Assembly: GCF_000621125.1 (NCBI RefSeq)
Contig: NZ_JHZC01000017.1
Location: forward strand, 2,501 to 66,500
Origin: Maribacter antarcticus DSM 21422
Lineage (GTDB): Bacteria > Bacteroidota > Bacteroidia > Flavobacteriales > Flavobacteriaceae
DNA length: 64,000 nt
Direction: 5' to 3'
Shown here: piece by piece, positions 54,869 to 63,573 of the stretch
How positions within the stretch are numbered: position 1 is the first letter of the stretch
Layout of the letters: each line of letters opens with the position of its first letter
Notes under the pieces: generated by a model
What the model was told of the DNA's origin: nothing
Databases searched by the model: none
The model's input: the letters and a program-made list of their open reading frames with translations, nothing else
Position numbers and translations under genes: made by a program

Positions 54869-56101
54869 TTATGCCTTTAAATTCCTAATCCTATCCTTTA
54901 ACGGTGGATGGGAATAGTGCATGAACACGAATGCAGGATGTGGCGTAAGATTACTGAGGCTGTTTTTGGATAGCTTCTTTAAGGAGCTTACTAATGGGCT
55001 AGCAGAAAAAGTCTCTTTGGCAAAATCATCGGCTTGATATTCAAACTTGCGTGAAACGAAATTCATTAGTAATCCAGTAATTTCAGAAATAGGACTGTAA
55101 AGTATCCCAAAACCTATCAACGCTGCGTGAAAGCTAGGAGTAGCTACTCCAATAGCGAGTGAAATATCTGGATTATTAATAAAGAGCGATAAAACAAACA
55201 ACATGGCCCCTGTCAATACAATAGAAGTCACCAAATTAAAGATGATATGATTTTTTTTGTAATGGCCTACTTCGTGCGCTAATACAGCTACAATTTCGTC
55301 CTCTTCTAAATCATTAATTAAAGTGTCATAAAGCGTAATGCGTTTTTCCTTTCCAAATCCTGAGAAGTAGGCGTTTGCTTTTGTAGAGCGTTTAGACCCG
55401 TTTATGACAAATATATTTTGGAGTTCAAACCCCACGTTTTTTGCATAGGATTCTATTTTGCTTTTTAAGCTTCCGTCGGCTAATGGCTCTTGTTTGTTGA
55501 ATAGGGGTACAATAAGCTTGCTGTAGAATAAATTCATAAAAATGGTAAAAACGGTTATTAATCCCCACGTATATAACCAAAAATTACTTCCTGCCCATTC
55601 AAAGAACCACAGCACCAAGGCGAGTATGCCACCTCCTAAAACGATAATCATAAACCATCCTTTAATTTTATCTATAATAAAAGTCTTTCTCGTGGTTTTA
55701 TTAAACCCGAAATTTTCTTCAATTACGAAGGTTTGATAATAACTAAAAGGAGTATTCAATACATCACTACCCATCATAATTATGCCGAAAAATAGTAGCG
55801 ACTGGAATGTAGTATTTGGGGTAATGCGAGAAACAAAGGTATCTATCCATCCAAAACCACCAAAAGCCAATACGCTTAAAATAAGTAGGATGGAGAAGCT
55901 AGAGGTTAGAATTCCAAAACGATAATTTGTCCATTTGTACCCTTGCGACTTCTCATATTCTTCCGAGCTATAAACATCAGTAAGGTCCTCAGGAATAGTA
56001 TCTTTAAATCGCTTTGCATTTAGGAAATTGAGCGTGGTGGCCAGAATATACTCACTTACCAATATGACTATGATGCAGTAAGATATAAGTGTTGTATCCA
56101 T
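54869..56101 (-). CDS. M48 family metallopeptidase (CAAX prenyl protease 1/Ste24-like)
   Basis: 410 residues with about seven membrane helices. The zinc motif HEVGH (VAVLAHEVGHYKKNH) is present, with the third ligand expected in the FEYQADDFA helix. It matches Ste24-type endopeptidases that act on membrane or lipoprotein substrates. It stands 44 nt downstream (in the sense of the strand) of nothing obvious; the RSH gene follows it at 44 nt. Confidence 0.9.
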   Translation of the reverse strand: MDTTLISYCIIVILVSEYILATTLNFLNAKRFKDTIPEDLTDVYSSEEYEKSQGYKWTNYRFGILTSSFSILLILSVLAFGGFGWIDTFVSRITPNTTFQSLLFFGIIMMGSDVLNTPFSYYQTFVIEENFGFNKTTRKTFIIDKIKGWFMIIVLGGGILALVLWFFEWAGSNFWLYTWGLITVFTIFMNLFYSKLIVPLFNKQEPLADGSLKSKIESYAKNVGFELQNIFVINGSKRSTKANAYFSGFGKEKRITLYDTLINDLEEDEIVAVLAHEVGHYKKNHIIFNLVTSIVLTGAMLFVLSLFINNPDISLAIGVATPSFHAALIGFGILYSPISEITGLLMNFVSRKFEYQADDFAKETFSASPLVSSLKKLSKNSLSNLTPHPAFVFMHYSHPPLKDRIRNLKA

Positions 56102-56150
56102 AATTATTTTATTAATCTTCGTGTCTAACGCAACAGGTCACTTTTTGTTG

Positions 56151-56960
56151 CTATTTTTCGTTGCGTTGCCGCTTTCCTTCGAATATAAGTATTCCGGCGG
56201 ATACGGATACGTTCATAGAATCTATAGCTCCTTCCATAGGAATTATGATATTTTGATCAGCATTTGAAAGCCATTCTTGACTTAGGCCTGTAGCTTCTGT
56301 TCCAACAACTACTGCGGTTGGTCCTTTGTAATTCACTGAAGTATAGTTTTTTGATGCGCTTAGTGCAGCGCAATACAGGGTGCAGTTTTTATCTTTTAGA
56401 AATTGAATGATTTCCGTGGTACTTGCCATCCCTACGTTTCTAGAGAATAAACAACCTACACTAGACCGAATGATGTTGGGATTGTAAAGGTCGGTCTTTG
56501 GGTTTGCGATGAGTACGGCATCCAAATTTGCAGCATCGGCAGTTCTTAATAATGCACCAATATTTCCAGGTTTTTCTGGAGCTTCTGCAACTAGGATAAA
56601 AGGGTTTTCGTTTTTCAAGGCTAACTCCGATAGTTCATGTGATTTCGATTTCACCATAGCAATTACACCTTCAGTGGTATCACGGTACGCTAATTTTTTA
56701 TATACTTCTAAGGATAGGTTGATGTGTTGCACTGTTCCATCAAATTTCAATTCGTCTTCAAAACTATCAAAAGCTATTAAAGCATCGCAGTAGCAAAAGG
56801 TATCTACAGCATATCCAGCCTTTATCGCTAAGGTTAGTTCCCGTCTCCCTTCAAGAATAAAAAGTCCAGTTTTTCGTCGTTCTCTAGATTTCTCTTTAAG
56901 GAGTAACATCTGTTTTATTAGCGCGTTCTGCGGACTCGTAATATGTTTAACATGTTGCAT
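56151..56960 (-). CDS. TrmH/SpoU family RNA 2'-O-methyltransferase
   Basis: 269 residues from the ATG at 56960; a TTG nine bases upstream is less likely. An N-terminal substrate-binding region (KHITSPQNALIKQMLLLKEKSRERRK) precedes the knotted SPOUT domain. Its three motifs are visible: PGNIGALLRTADAANLDAVL, VVVGTEATGLSQEW and MNVSVSAGILIFE. It methylates ribose 2'-OH in rRNA or tRNA; the target is not determined. Confidence 0.9.
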   Translation of the reverse strand: MQHVKHITSPQNALIKQMLLLKEKSRERRKTGLFILEGRRELTLAIKAGYAVDTFCYCDALIAFDSFEDELKFDGTVQHINLSLEVYKKLAYRDTTEGVIAMVKSKSHELSELALKNENPFILVAEAPEKPGNIGALLRTADAANLDAVLIANPKTDLYNPNIIRSSVGCLFSRNVGMASTTEIIQFLKDKNCTLYCAALSASKNYTSVNYKGPTAVVVGTEATGLSQEWLSNADQNIIIPMEGAIDSMNVSVSAGILIFEGKRQRNEK

Positions 56961-56966
56961 GGATAG

Positions 56967-56974
56967 CAAAAATA
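56967..56974 (-). promoter_or_regulatory. -7 element of the SpoU methyltransferase gene
   Basis: TATTTTTG on the minus strand (exact TAnnTTTG) ends 7 nt before the ATG at 56960, so the transcript would be nearly leaderless. This also argues against the TTG start at 56969, which lies inside the element. Confidence 0.4.
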
Positions 56975-57033
56975 AACCAATCTGTCAGTTAATGTACCTT
57001 AACACGACGTAATAGAACTAAATATAAAATTTG

Positions 57034-57828
57034 ATGAAGAACATATTGATTTTTTCTCTTGTTGTCCTCTTGTTTTCTTGTAAGAGCGATAAAAGTAAAT
57101 TAGAACAGAAACGAATGGACAGTACGCTTACTGAAACCGCTGTGAAAAGCGCGTATCCGAAGAATATGCTAAAAGTTTTTGATGCCCATGGCGGCTTAGA
57201 TTCTTGGAAACCATTTAAAACATTGAGTTTTGTTATTCCGAAAACAGACGCCTTGGAAACACATACGATTGCGCTACATAGCAGAAAAGATATAATTAGC
57301 ATGCCCCAGCTTAGTCTAGGCTTTGACGGTTCTCAGGTTTGGTTGTTGGATAAAGAAGAAGCCTACAAAGGAGATGCCATTTTCTATCATAATCTCATGT
57401 TTTACTTCTTTGCTATGCCTTTTGTTTTGGCAGATGAAGGAATTGTATATGCAGAAACCGAGCCTTTGGAGTTTGAAGCAAAATCCTATCCAGGTATACG
57501 CATAAGCTATAATTCAGGAATAGGCACGTCGCCAAAAGATGAATACTTTTTACACTACGATCCAGAAACATTTGAAATGAAATGGCTAGGTTACACCGTA
57601 ACCTATAGCAGTGGAGCCGTATCCGAAAACGTGAAATGGATTCGTTATGACGAGTGGGCAAATGTGGAAGGCATACAGCTGCCAAAGTCCCTTACTTGGT
57701 ATAGCTATGAAGGGAAAAAAATAGGCGCTCCAAAGAACACTGTTGTTTTTGAGAATATTTCTTTGAGCAGTGCAGAGAAACCTACTGATTTTTATAAAAA
57801 GCCGGAGAGGGCAACGTTTGTAAATTAA
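57034..57828 (+). CDS. DUF6503 family lipoprotein
   Basis: 264 residues from the ATG at 57034. A lipoprotein signal ends at Cys16 (VVLLFSC). The rest matches a flavobacterial family of unknown function (DUF6503) with the blocks AHGGLDSWKPFKTL, GFDGSQVWLLDKEEAY and FYFFAMPFVLAD; strand-rich, probably a LolA-like half barrel. It is divergent from the SpoU gene. Confidence 0.75.
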   Translation: MKNILIFSLVVLLFSCKSDKSKLEQKRMDSTLTETAVKSAYPKNMLKVFDAHGGLDSWKPFKTLSFVIPKTDALETHTIALHSRKDIISMPQLSLGFDGSQVWLLDKEEAYKGDAIFYHNLMFYFFAMPFVLADEGIVYAETEPLEFEAKSYPGIRISYNSGIGTSPKDEYFLHYDPETFEMKWLGYTVTYSSGAVSENVKWIRYDEWANVEGIQLPKSLTWYSYEGKKIGAPKNTVVFENISLSSAEKPTDFYKKPERATFVN

Positions 57829-57993
57829 AAATGAATACTTTTCTATAGCTTGTGGTCATAGCTCAAAAAAGTTTAAATGAATTCCAGAAGGGTTGAACCG
57901 TTCCATATTTATTACTACCTTAGAACTCATCGCTGCAAACAGGCTGTTTTGTGAACAGCATTCTTGTTTTTAAAAACTAAAACACAATTTAAG

Positions 57994-58458
57994 ATGCCAA
58001 CGTACAAACTAAAAATTAATGGTGTGTCTAAGAAAATCGAGGCTACGCCAGACATGCCCTTGCTTTGGGCTTTAAGAGACGATTTAGATATGGTCGGAAC
58101 CAAATTTGGTTGTGGAATAGGCCAGTGTGGCGCCTGTACTGTTCATATAGACGGGACTGCGGCCCGCAGTTGTCTACTACAAGTATCCCAACTAGACGGG
58201 AAAGAGATTACAACAATCGAAGGGCTCTCCCCAGATGGTTCCCATCCTGTGCAACAAGCTTGGAAAGAGGTAGATGTTCCGCAATGCGGGTATTGCCAAT
58301 CTGGTCAAATAATGACAGCCTCGGCCTTTCTAGAAAAGAATCCGAACCCCTCTAGAGAAGATATTCGAAGTGCGATGCATGGTAATATATGCCGTTGTGC
58401 GTCTTACAATCGAATTGAAAATGCGGTCGTAAAGGCTGCTGAGAAGAAAATGGCCTAA
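57994..58458 (+). CDS. iorA: [2Fe-2S] subunit of an IorAB-type molybdenum hydroxylase
   Basis: 154 residues from the ATG at 57994; an earlier TTG would add 10 residues. A plant-type ferredoxin domain with Cys-x4-Cys-x2-Cys (GCGIGQCGACTVHIDG) and Cys at AARSC is followed by an all-helical [2Fe-2S] domain with CGYCQSGQIMTA and HGNICRCASYNR. This matches the small subunit of isoquinoline 1-oxidoreductase and similar aldehyde/N-heterocycle hydroxylases. It passes electrons from the Mo centre to a membrane acceptor. The large-subunit gene starts 17 nt later. Confidence 0.92.
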   Translation: MPTYKLKINGVSKKIEATPDMPLLWALRDDLDMVGTKFGCGIGQCGACTVHIDGTAARSCLLQVSQLDGKEITTIEGLSPDGSHPVQQAWKEVDVPQCGYCQSGQIMTASAFLEKNPNPSREDIRSAMHGNICRCASYNRIENAVVKAAEKKMA

Positions 58459-58475
58459 CTTAAAACTCGAAAAAC

Positions 58476-60770
58476 ATGTCAAGTACAATAGCAACTGGAT
58501 TTAGTAGAAGGTCTTTTTTGAGAACTTCATCGCTTGCGAGTGGCGGAATGCTGATCGGTTTTAATCTTTTCACAGCATGTAAAGACAATGTGAAAATGCC
58601 GGTCGATATTTCCAAACTTAATTATAACGACTTTAATGCTTTCATCAAGATATCCAATGAAGGTATGGTCACCTTATTTTCTCCAAACCCGGAAATTGGT
58701 CAAGGGGTAAAAACCTCCATGCCCATGATTATTGCCGAGGAACTCGATGTGCTTTGGGAAAATGTAAACGTACTACAAGGGGTACTAGATACAAAAAATT
58801 ACCAACGCCAAGTTGCAGGAGGAAGCCAGTCCATTCGTTTTGGATGGGATGCATTGCGGCAGACAGGAGCAACCGCTCGTCAAATGTTAGTAAATGCAGC
58901 TGCAGCTCGGTGGGGTGTTGATGCTTCTGAATGTTCTGCTAAACAGGGTGTAATTACCAATGCAAAAGGGCAAACTTTAGGGTATGGTGATGTGGTTAAA
59001 GAGGCTGCTAAATTACAGATTCCTATATCTGAAGGTGCTGAAGGCGATGAATCTAAATCAGAAAATCCAGAATTTAAAGACGCAAGCGCTAAAGAAGTTG
59101 CTGGAAAAGTAAAATTAAAAGACCCTAAGGATTATACCATTATTGGTACGGATACCCATAATGTAGATATAGATGAAATAATTACTGGGAAACCGCTTTA
59201 CGGAATGGATTATAAAGTAGACGGAATGGTCTATGCCAACGTTTTGAGGCCGCCATCTTTTGGGCAGCAGTTGGAATCTTATGATGATACCGATGCTAAA
59301 GCCATACCAGGGGTTATCGATGTTATTAGAATTGGCGCTAAAGGAAGAGGATTGTTGGAAAAGAATCGCGGTAATTGGTCTGTGAAACTCGGAGATACGG
59401 ATAAGGTTGTTGTTATAGCCGAAAGTACATGGAAGGCCATACAAGGTAAAAAAGCGATTAAAGCTACTTGGAGTAATGCTTCCGAAATGGAAAGTACGGA
59501 ATCACATGATAGAGATTTAATAGCATTGTTAGACGGTACCGAATTTACGACTTTACGTAAAGATGGTGATGTTGAGAAGGCCTTTAAGGAAGCCGATAAA
59601 GTGATAGAGCGTACCTACGAATCTCCTTTTCTGCCACATAATTGTATGGAACCGATGAATTTCTTTGCTGATGTAACAGAGACTAAGGTACATTTAGTCG
59701 GACCTATTCAAACTCCTGAATCTGGTGCAGCGGCAGTTGCTGATATGTTAGGTCGTGATGTGGCAGATGTGCATTGCGAAATGACCCGTATGGGCGGTGG
59801 TTTCGGAAGACGTTTATATAGTGATTTTGTCTTGGAAGCAGCTGAAATTTCGGATGCTATCCGGAAGCCCGTAAAAATGGTTTCATCTCGTGAAGATGAT
59901 ATGGCTACAGGGGTGTACCGACCGGCAATCAAATACCGTATAAAAGCAAGTATAAAAGATGGCGAACTTACCGGTTATCATTTGAAAGAGGCTGCTGTTG
60001 GTGGAAATATGTATGGATTAATTCCTAACTTTTTTCCAGCAGGTACATTGGATAACTACCAAGTAGATGTGGCTTCTTATAAGAGTAATATTACAACTGG
60101 GGCGTGGCGTGCACCGTATACAAACTTCCTTTCTTATGCAGAGCAGAGCTTTCTAGATGAGATTGCCGAAGCCTTGGAGATAGACGCTGTGCAAATGCGA
60201 TTAGACCTTTTGCAAAAAGTGAAAGGAAGCGAAGATGAGCGTATACAGTATTCTGCAGAACGCATGGAAGATGTTATTAATCTAGTAGTAGAGAAATCGG
60301 GTTATCGTATTCCAAAAGAAGGCGTGTATCAAGGATTTTCTGCATATTATTGTCATAACACCCATGTTGCCGAAGTGGCTGATATTGTAATGGAAAACAA
60401 TCAACCTGTGGTTAAAAAAGTAACCGTAGCGGTCGATTGCGGTATTGTAGTAAACCCGTTAGGCGCATTGAACCAAATAGAAGGTGGCGTTATAGATGGA
60501 GTAGGCCATGCCATGTACAGTGATTTTTCTTTTGAAAACGGCATGCCAACCTCTAAAAATTACGACAGTTACCGTCTGATTCGTATGCGGGAGGCACCAA
60601 TGGTAGAAACTCATTTTGTGAAGAATACCTTAAGCCCTACCGGGCTTGGAGAACCAACGTTGCCTCCCGCTGGAGCTGCTGTTTCTATAGCCTTAAAAAA
60701 AGCTACAGGGAAAAGAATTTACAAACAGCCCTTTATAACATCCTTACTGGATAAAGAAATTATAGGATAG
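58476..60770 (+). CDS. iorB: Molybdopterin-binding subunit of an IorAB-type hydroxylase, Tat-exported
   Basis: 764 residues, within the IorB range (~700-780). A twin-arginine signal (SRRSFLRTSS) leads into a hydrophobic stretch ending with Cys at FTAC, so the mature enzyme is likely an outer-leaflet lipoprotein in the periplasm. The xanthine dehydrogenase-type folds follow: PEIGQGVKTSMPMIIAEELD, the cofactor loop MGGGFGRR, GAWRAPYTNF and the C-terminal GLGEPTLPPAG with the active-site Glu. A Lys/Glu/Ser-rich insert sits at about 190-215. There is no FAD subunit, as in other IorAB systems. The substrate (aldehyde or N-heterocycle) is not predictable. Confidence 0.93.
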   Translation: MSSTIATGFSRRSFLRTSSLASGGMLIGFNLFTACKDNVKMPVDISKLNYNDFNAFIKISNEGMVTLFSPNPEIGQGVKTSMPMIIAEELDVLWENVNVLQGVLDTKNYQRQVAGGSQSIRFGWDALRQTGATARQMLVNAAAARWGVDASECSAKQGVITNAKGQTLGYGDVVKEAAKLQIPISEGAEGDESKSENPEFKDASAKEVAGKVKLKDPKDYTIIGTDTHNVDIDEIITGKPLYGMDYKVDGMVYANVLRPPSFGQQLESYDDTDAKAIPGVIDVIRIGAKGRGLLEKNRGNWSVKLGDTDKVVVIAESTWKAIQGKKAIKATWSNASEMESTESHDRDLIALLDGTEFTTLRKDGDVEKAFKEADKVIERTYESPFLPHNCMEPMNFFADVTETKVHLVGPIQTPESGAAAVADMLGRDVADVHCEMTRMGGGFGRRLYSDFVLEAAEISDAIRKPVKMVSSREDDMATGVYRPAIKYRIKASIKDGELTGYHLKEAAVGGNMYGLIPNFFPAGTLDNYQVDVASYKSNITTGAWRAPYTNFLSYAEQSFLDEIAEALEIDAVQMRLDLLQKVKGSEDERIQYSAERMEDVINLVVEKSGYRIPKEGVYQGFSAYYCHNTHVAEVADIVMENNQPVVKKVTVAVDCGIVVNPLGALNQIEGGVIDGVGHAMYSDFSFENGMPTSKNYDSYRLIRMREAPMVETHFVKNTLSPTGLGEPTLPPAGAAVSIALKKATGKRIYKQPFITSLLDKEIIG

Positions 60771-60773
60771 GCT

Positions 60774-61016
60774 ATGGAGGTACTTTTTTTTGGAATAGCA
60801 AAGGACATCGTTGGCGCTTCTCATAAGGTTTTTTCTACTAATGAGCATAGGCCAAACTCGGTTGGGGAACTTAAACAATTATTGATTCAGGAGTATTCTG
60901 AATTAGCAAAATTAAGCTCTTTGGCGGTCGCTGTAAACAGTGAATACGCTTTAGATCATGTACCTTTGAGAGATAATGATGAGGTGGCGGTTATACCACC
61001 AGTAAGCGGCGGTTGA
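60774..61016 (+). CDS. moaD: Molybdopterin synthase sulfur carrier subunit
   Basis: 80 residues with a ubiquitin-like fold ending in the required Gly-Gly (IPPVSGG), the C-terminus that is thiocarboxylated to deliver sulfur. It starts 3 nt after the hydroxylase large subunit and its stop overlaps the moaE start by one base. Confidence 0.93.
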   Translation: MEVLFFGIAKDIVGASHKVFSTNEHRPNSVGELKQLLIQEYSELAKLSSLAVAVNSEYALDHVPLRDNDEVAVIPPVSGG

Positions 61017-61432
61017 TGAAGAAATATATAGAGATTGTAGATCAAATTGATACTTCCACCGTGTATGCCCAATTATCGCATCCGCATAGTGGAGGTATCT
61101 GTGTTTTTGTAGGAGCCGTACGAGAATTTACAGCACAACAGGAAGTAGTAGGTTTAGAATTTGAGACCTATGAAAAAATGGCTTTGAAGGAGATGGAGAA
61201 AATTGCTGACAAAGCCATTGACAAATGGAATTTGCAAAAGGTAGTAATCAAACACGCTGTGGGTATGAAAAATGTGGAAGAGCCTGTCGTTATTGTTGGT
61301 GCCTCCTCCGCCCACCGTTCGGAATGTTTTGAGGCCTGCCGCTTTTTAATCGATACGCTAAAGGAAACCGTTCCCATTTGGAAAAAGGAATTATTTAAGG
61401 ACAAAACGGTTTGGGTCTCCGCACATCCTTAA
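61016..61432 (+). CDS. moaE: Molybdopterin synthase catalytic subunit
   Basis: 138 residues from the ATG at 61016 (overlapping the moaD TGA as TGATG); the TTG three bases earlier is not needed. Motifs GGICVFVGAVREFT, LEFETYEKMALKEM and SSAHRSECFEACRFLIDTLK are those of MoaE, including the active-site Lys in VPIWKKELF. It builds molybdopterin from cyclic pyranopterin with MoaD sulfur. Confidence 0.95.
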   Translation: MKKYIEIVDQIDTSTVYAQLSHPHSGGICVFVGAVREFTAQQEVVGLEFETYEKMALKEMEKIADKAIDKWNLQKVVIKHAVGMKNVEEPVVIVGASSAHRSECFEACRFLIDTLKETVPIWKKELFKDKTVWVSAHP

Positions 61433-61508
61433 ATCAGCTTTGCGCGTATAAAGAAATGAAAATATATATCACTAGTTATTGAGTTTGAACTTGAATTTGA
61501 AAAAGCAG

Positions 61509-62492
61509 ATGTTGATAGATAACCATAATAGAGAAATAAATTACCTGCGTTTGGCGGTAACAGATCGTTGTAATCTGCGCTGTAATTATTGCATGCCTGC
61601 AGAGGGTATAAATTTTGCTAAGAACGATACACTTTTTACCATTGACGAATTAGCTAGATTAAGCACAATACTCGTTTCTCAAGGAGTAGATAAGCTTAGG
61701 ATAACTGGAGGAGAGCCTTTTGTGCGTAAAGATTTGATGGTATTGTTGCGGCATTTAGCAGGTTTAGATGGCCTAGAAGATATTTCGATAACGACCAACG
61801 CGACTCTAATCGGTCCGTATATTGACGAGTTAAAAATCTTGGGCATCAAGAATATGAATGTGAGTTTGGATGCGATTGATAAGGCTACTTTCGAGCGTAT
61901 TACTAGAAGAAATCAGTATGATACAGTGCACAATAATCTATTGCGTTTAATCAGTGAAGGTTTTAACGTTCGCATTAATTTTATAGCATTAGAAGGGCAG
62001 AATACACAGGATATTATTCCGATTTTGGACTTAGCGAAACACTATGATGTTTCCGTTCGGTATTTAGAGGAAATGCCATTTAACGGAGGTTCTAAAACTT
62101 TTGAATCCATTGCTTGGGATTACAAACGTATATTGGAATATATCCGTGAAGTCTATCCAGATTATTACAAATTGGAATCGCCAGCCACATCTACCTCTAT
62201 GAACTATAAAATACCGGGCTTTAAGGGCACATTTGGTGTTATTCCTTCTTTTAGTAGAACGTTTTGTGGTAGCTGCAATCGATTACGGATATCTGCAACA
62301 GGAGATGTAATTACCTGCTTGTATGCCAAAGCAAGTACGAATCTTAGGGACATCTTACGACAGCCAAATTCTGAAGAAAATATTAAGAAAGAAATTTTAA
62401 AGGCAGTGGGAAGTAGGTCAAAAACAGGCTTTGAGGCGCAAGAAAAATATGCCGATGTTTTTTCCAATTCTATGACTTCTATTGGCGGATAA
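61509..62492 (+). CDS. moaA: GTP 3',8-cyclase
   Basis: 327 residues from the ATG at 61509; an upstream TTG would add 10 residues. The radical-SAM cluster motif Cys-x3-Cys-x2-Cys (CNLRCNYC) and the second [4Fe-4S] motif CGSCNRLRISATGDVITC are intact, and the C-terminal Gly-Gly needed for activity is present. With MoaC it makes cyclic pyranopterin from GTP. Its TAA overlaps the moaC ATG by one base. Confidence 0.96.
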   Translation: MLIDNHNREINYLRLAVTDRCNLRCNYCMPAEGINFAKNDTLFTIDELARLSTILVSQGVDKLRITGGEPFVRKDLMVLLRHLAGLDGLEDISITTNATLIGPYIDELKILGIKNMNVSLDAIDKATFERITRRNQYDTVHNNLLRLISEGFNVRINFIALEGQNTQDIIPILDLAKHYDVSVRYLEEMPFNGGSKTFESIAWDYKRILEYIREVYPDYYKLESPATSTSMNYKIPGFKGTFGVIPSFSRTFCGSCNRLRISATGDVITCLYAKASTNLRDILRQPNSEENIKKEILKAVGSRSKTGFEAQEKYADVFSNSMTSIGG

Positions 62493-62965
62493 TGACAAAA
62501 AAACTTTCACATATAAATGATGCTGGTCAAGCAGATATGGTAGATGTGTCTAGTAAGACGATATCGAATAGAACGGCCGTAGCTAGAGGAACGGTTGAAT
62601 TTCCAGAAGCAGCATTTAAAATTTTATCGGATCAAAATTTTCTAGGAAAAAAGGGAAGTGTGGTACAGACAGCAGTTTTGGCAGGAATTCAAGGGGCAAA
62701 AAAGACATCGGAGCTGATTCCGCTTTGCCATCAAATCAATCTTACTAAAATCGACTTAGATATCATTCCAATAAATAATGCCTTTCAGATTTCTTGTACA
62801 GTAAAATGTGACGGAAAAACTGGAGTAGAAATGGAAGCACTTACCGGAGTTTCTATCGCAGCACTTACTATGTACGATATGTGTAAAGCCTTATCACATG
62901 ATATCCGAATTACAAGCATTGAATTAGAACAGAAAACGGGAGGTAAAAATGATTTCCAACGCTAA
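62492..62965 (+). CDS. moaC: Cyclic pyranopterin monophosphate synthase
   Basis: 157 residues. Motifs DVSSKTISNRTAVARG, LIPLCHQINLTKI and GVEMEALTGVSIAALTMYDMCKAL are those of MoaC, including the conserved His and Asp. It overlaps moaA by 1 nt and mobA by 17 nt, indicating tight coupling. Confidence 0.95.
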   Translation: MTKKLSHINDAGQADMVDVSSKTISNRTAVARGTVEFPEAAFKILSDQNFLGKKGSVVQTAVLAGIQGAKKTSELIPLCHQINLTKIDLDIIPINNAFQISCTVKCDGKTGVEMEALTGVSIAALTMYDMCKALSHDIRITSIELEQKTGGKNDFQR

Positions 62966-63545
62966 AATATACGGACTCGTGCTCGCAGGAGGGAAAAGCA
63001 CCCGTATGGGAGCTGATAAAGGTTTGATTGCCTATCACGGTATCCCACAACGGGATTATTTATATAAATTGCTAAGCAACATATGTGACGCTACATATAT
63101 GAGCGTACGGGAAGAGCAGCGCAAAGAAATGAATGCTGAGGTAAATGGTATTGTAGATAGGAATGAATTTAGAGGACCTTATAATGGATTGCTATCTGCT
63201 CACAGGCAATTTCCTGAGGCAGCTTGGCTTGTATTGGCATGTGATTTGCCCCTTATGGATGAAGCCGCCTTGCATGAACTGGTATCCCAGCGCGATGTTT
63301 CGAAAATGGCGACTGCTTTTGCTTCAAAAGAGAATCCGCTGCCAGAACCCTTATGCGCGATTTGGGAACCACACGCGTTTCGAGATTCACTTGTGTATTT
63401 GGAAGCAGGCAATGGTACCTGCCCACGAAAATTCCTGATTAATACTGATACTAAATTGGTATTTCCTAAAAATGAAAATGTGTTGTTGAACGCTAATTCA
63501 GAAGCGGAGTACAAAGAAGCACTTGAAAAACTAGCTATCGATTAA
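62949..63545 (+). CDS. mobA: Molybdenum cofactor nucleotidyltransferase, MobA-like
   Basis: 198 residues. The nucleotide-binding start is LVLAGGKSTRMGADKGLI, and LVLACDLPLMDEAAL carries the catalytic Asp. The sequence resembles MobA, which adds GMP to make the MGD cofactor of DMSO reductase-type enzymes. The hydroxylase in this operon, however, belongs to the xanthine oxidase family, whose bacterial members normally use the CMP form (MCD) made by the related MocA. Which nucleotide it adds cannot be read from these motifs. Last gene of the operon. Confidence 0.85.
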   Translation: MISNAKIYGLVLAGGKSTRMGADKGLIAYHGIPQRDYLYKLLSNICDATYMSVREEQRKEMNAEVNGIVDRNEFRGPYNGLLSAHRQFPEAAWLVLACDLPLMDEAALHELVSQRDVSKMATAFASKENPLPEPLCAIWEPHAFRDSLVYLEAGNGTCPRKFLINTDTKLVFPKNENVLLNANSEAEYKEALEKLAID

Positions 63546-63573
63546 TTGAAGAAAGACCTAGTTTTTTTCACCC

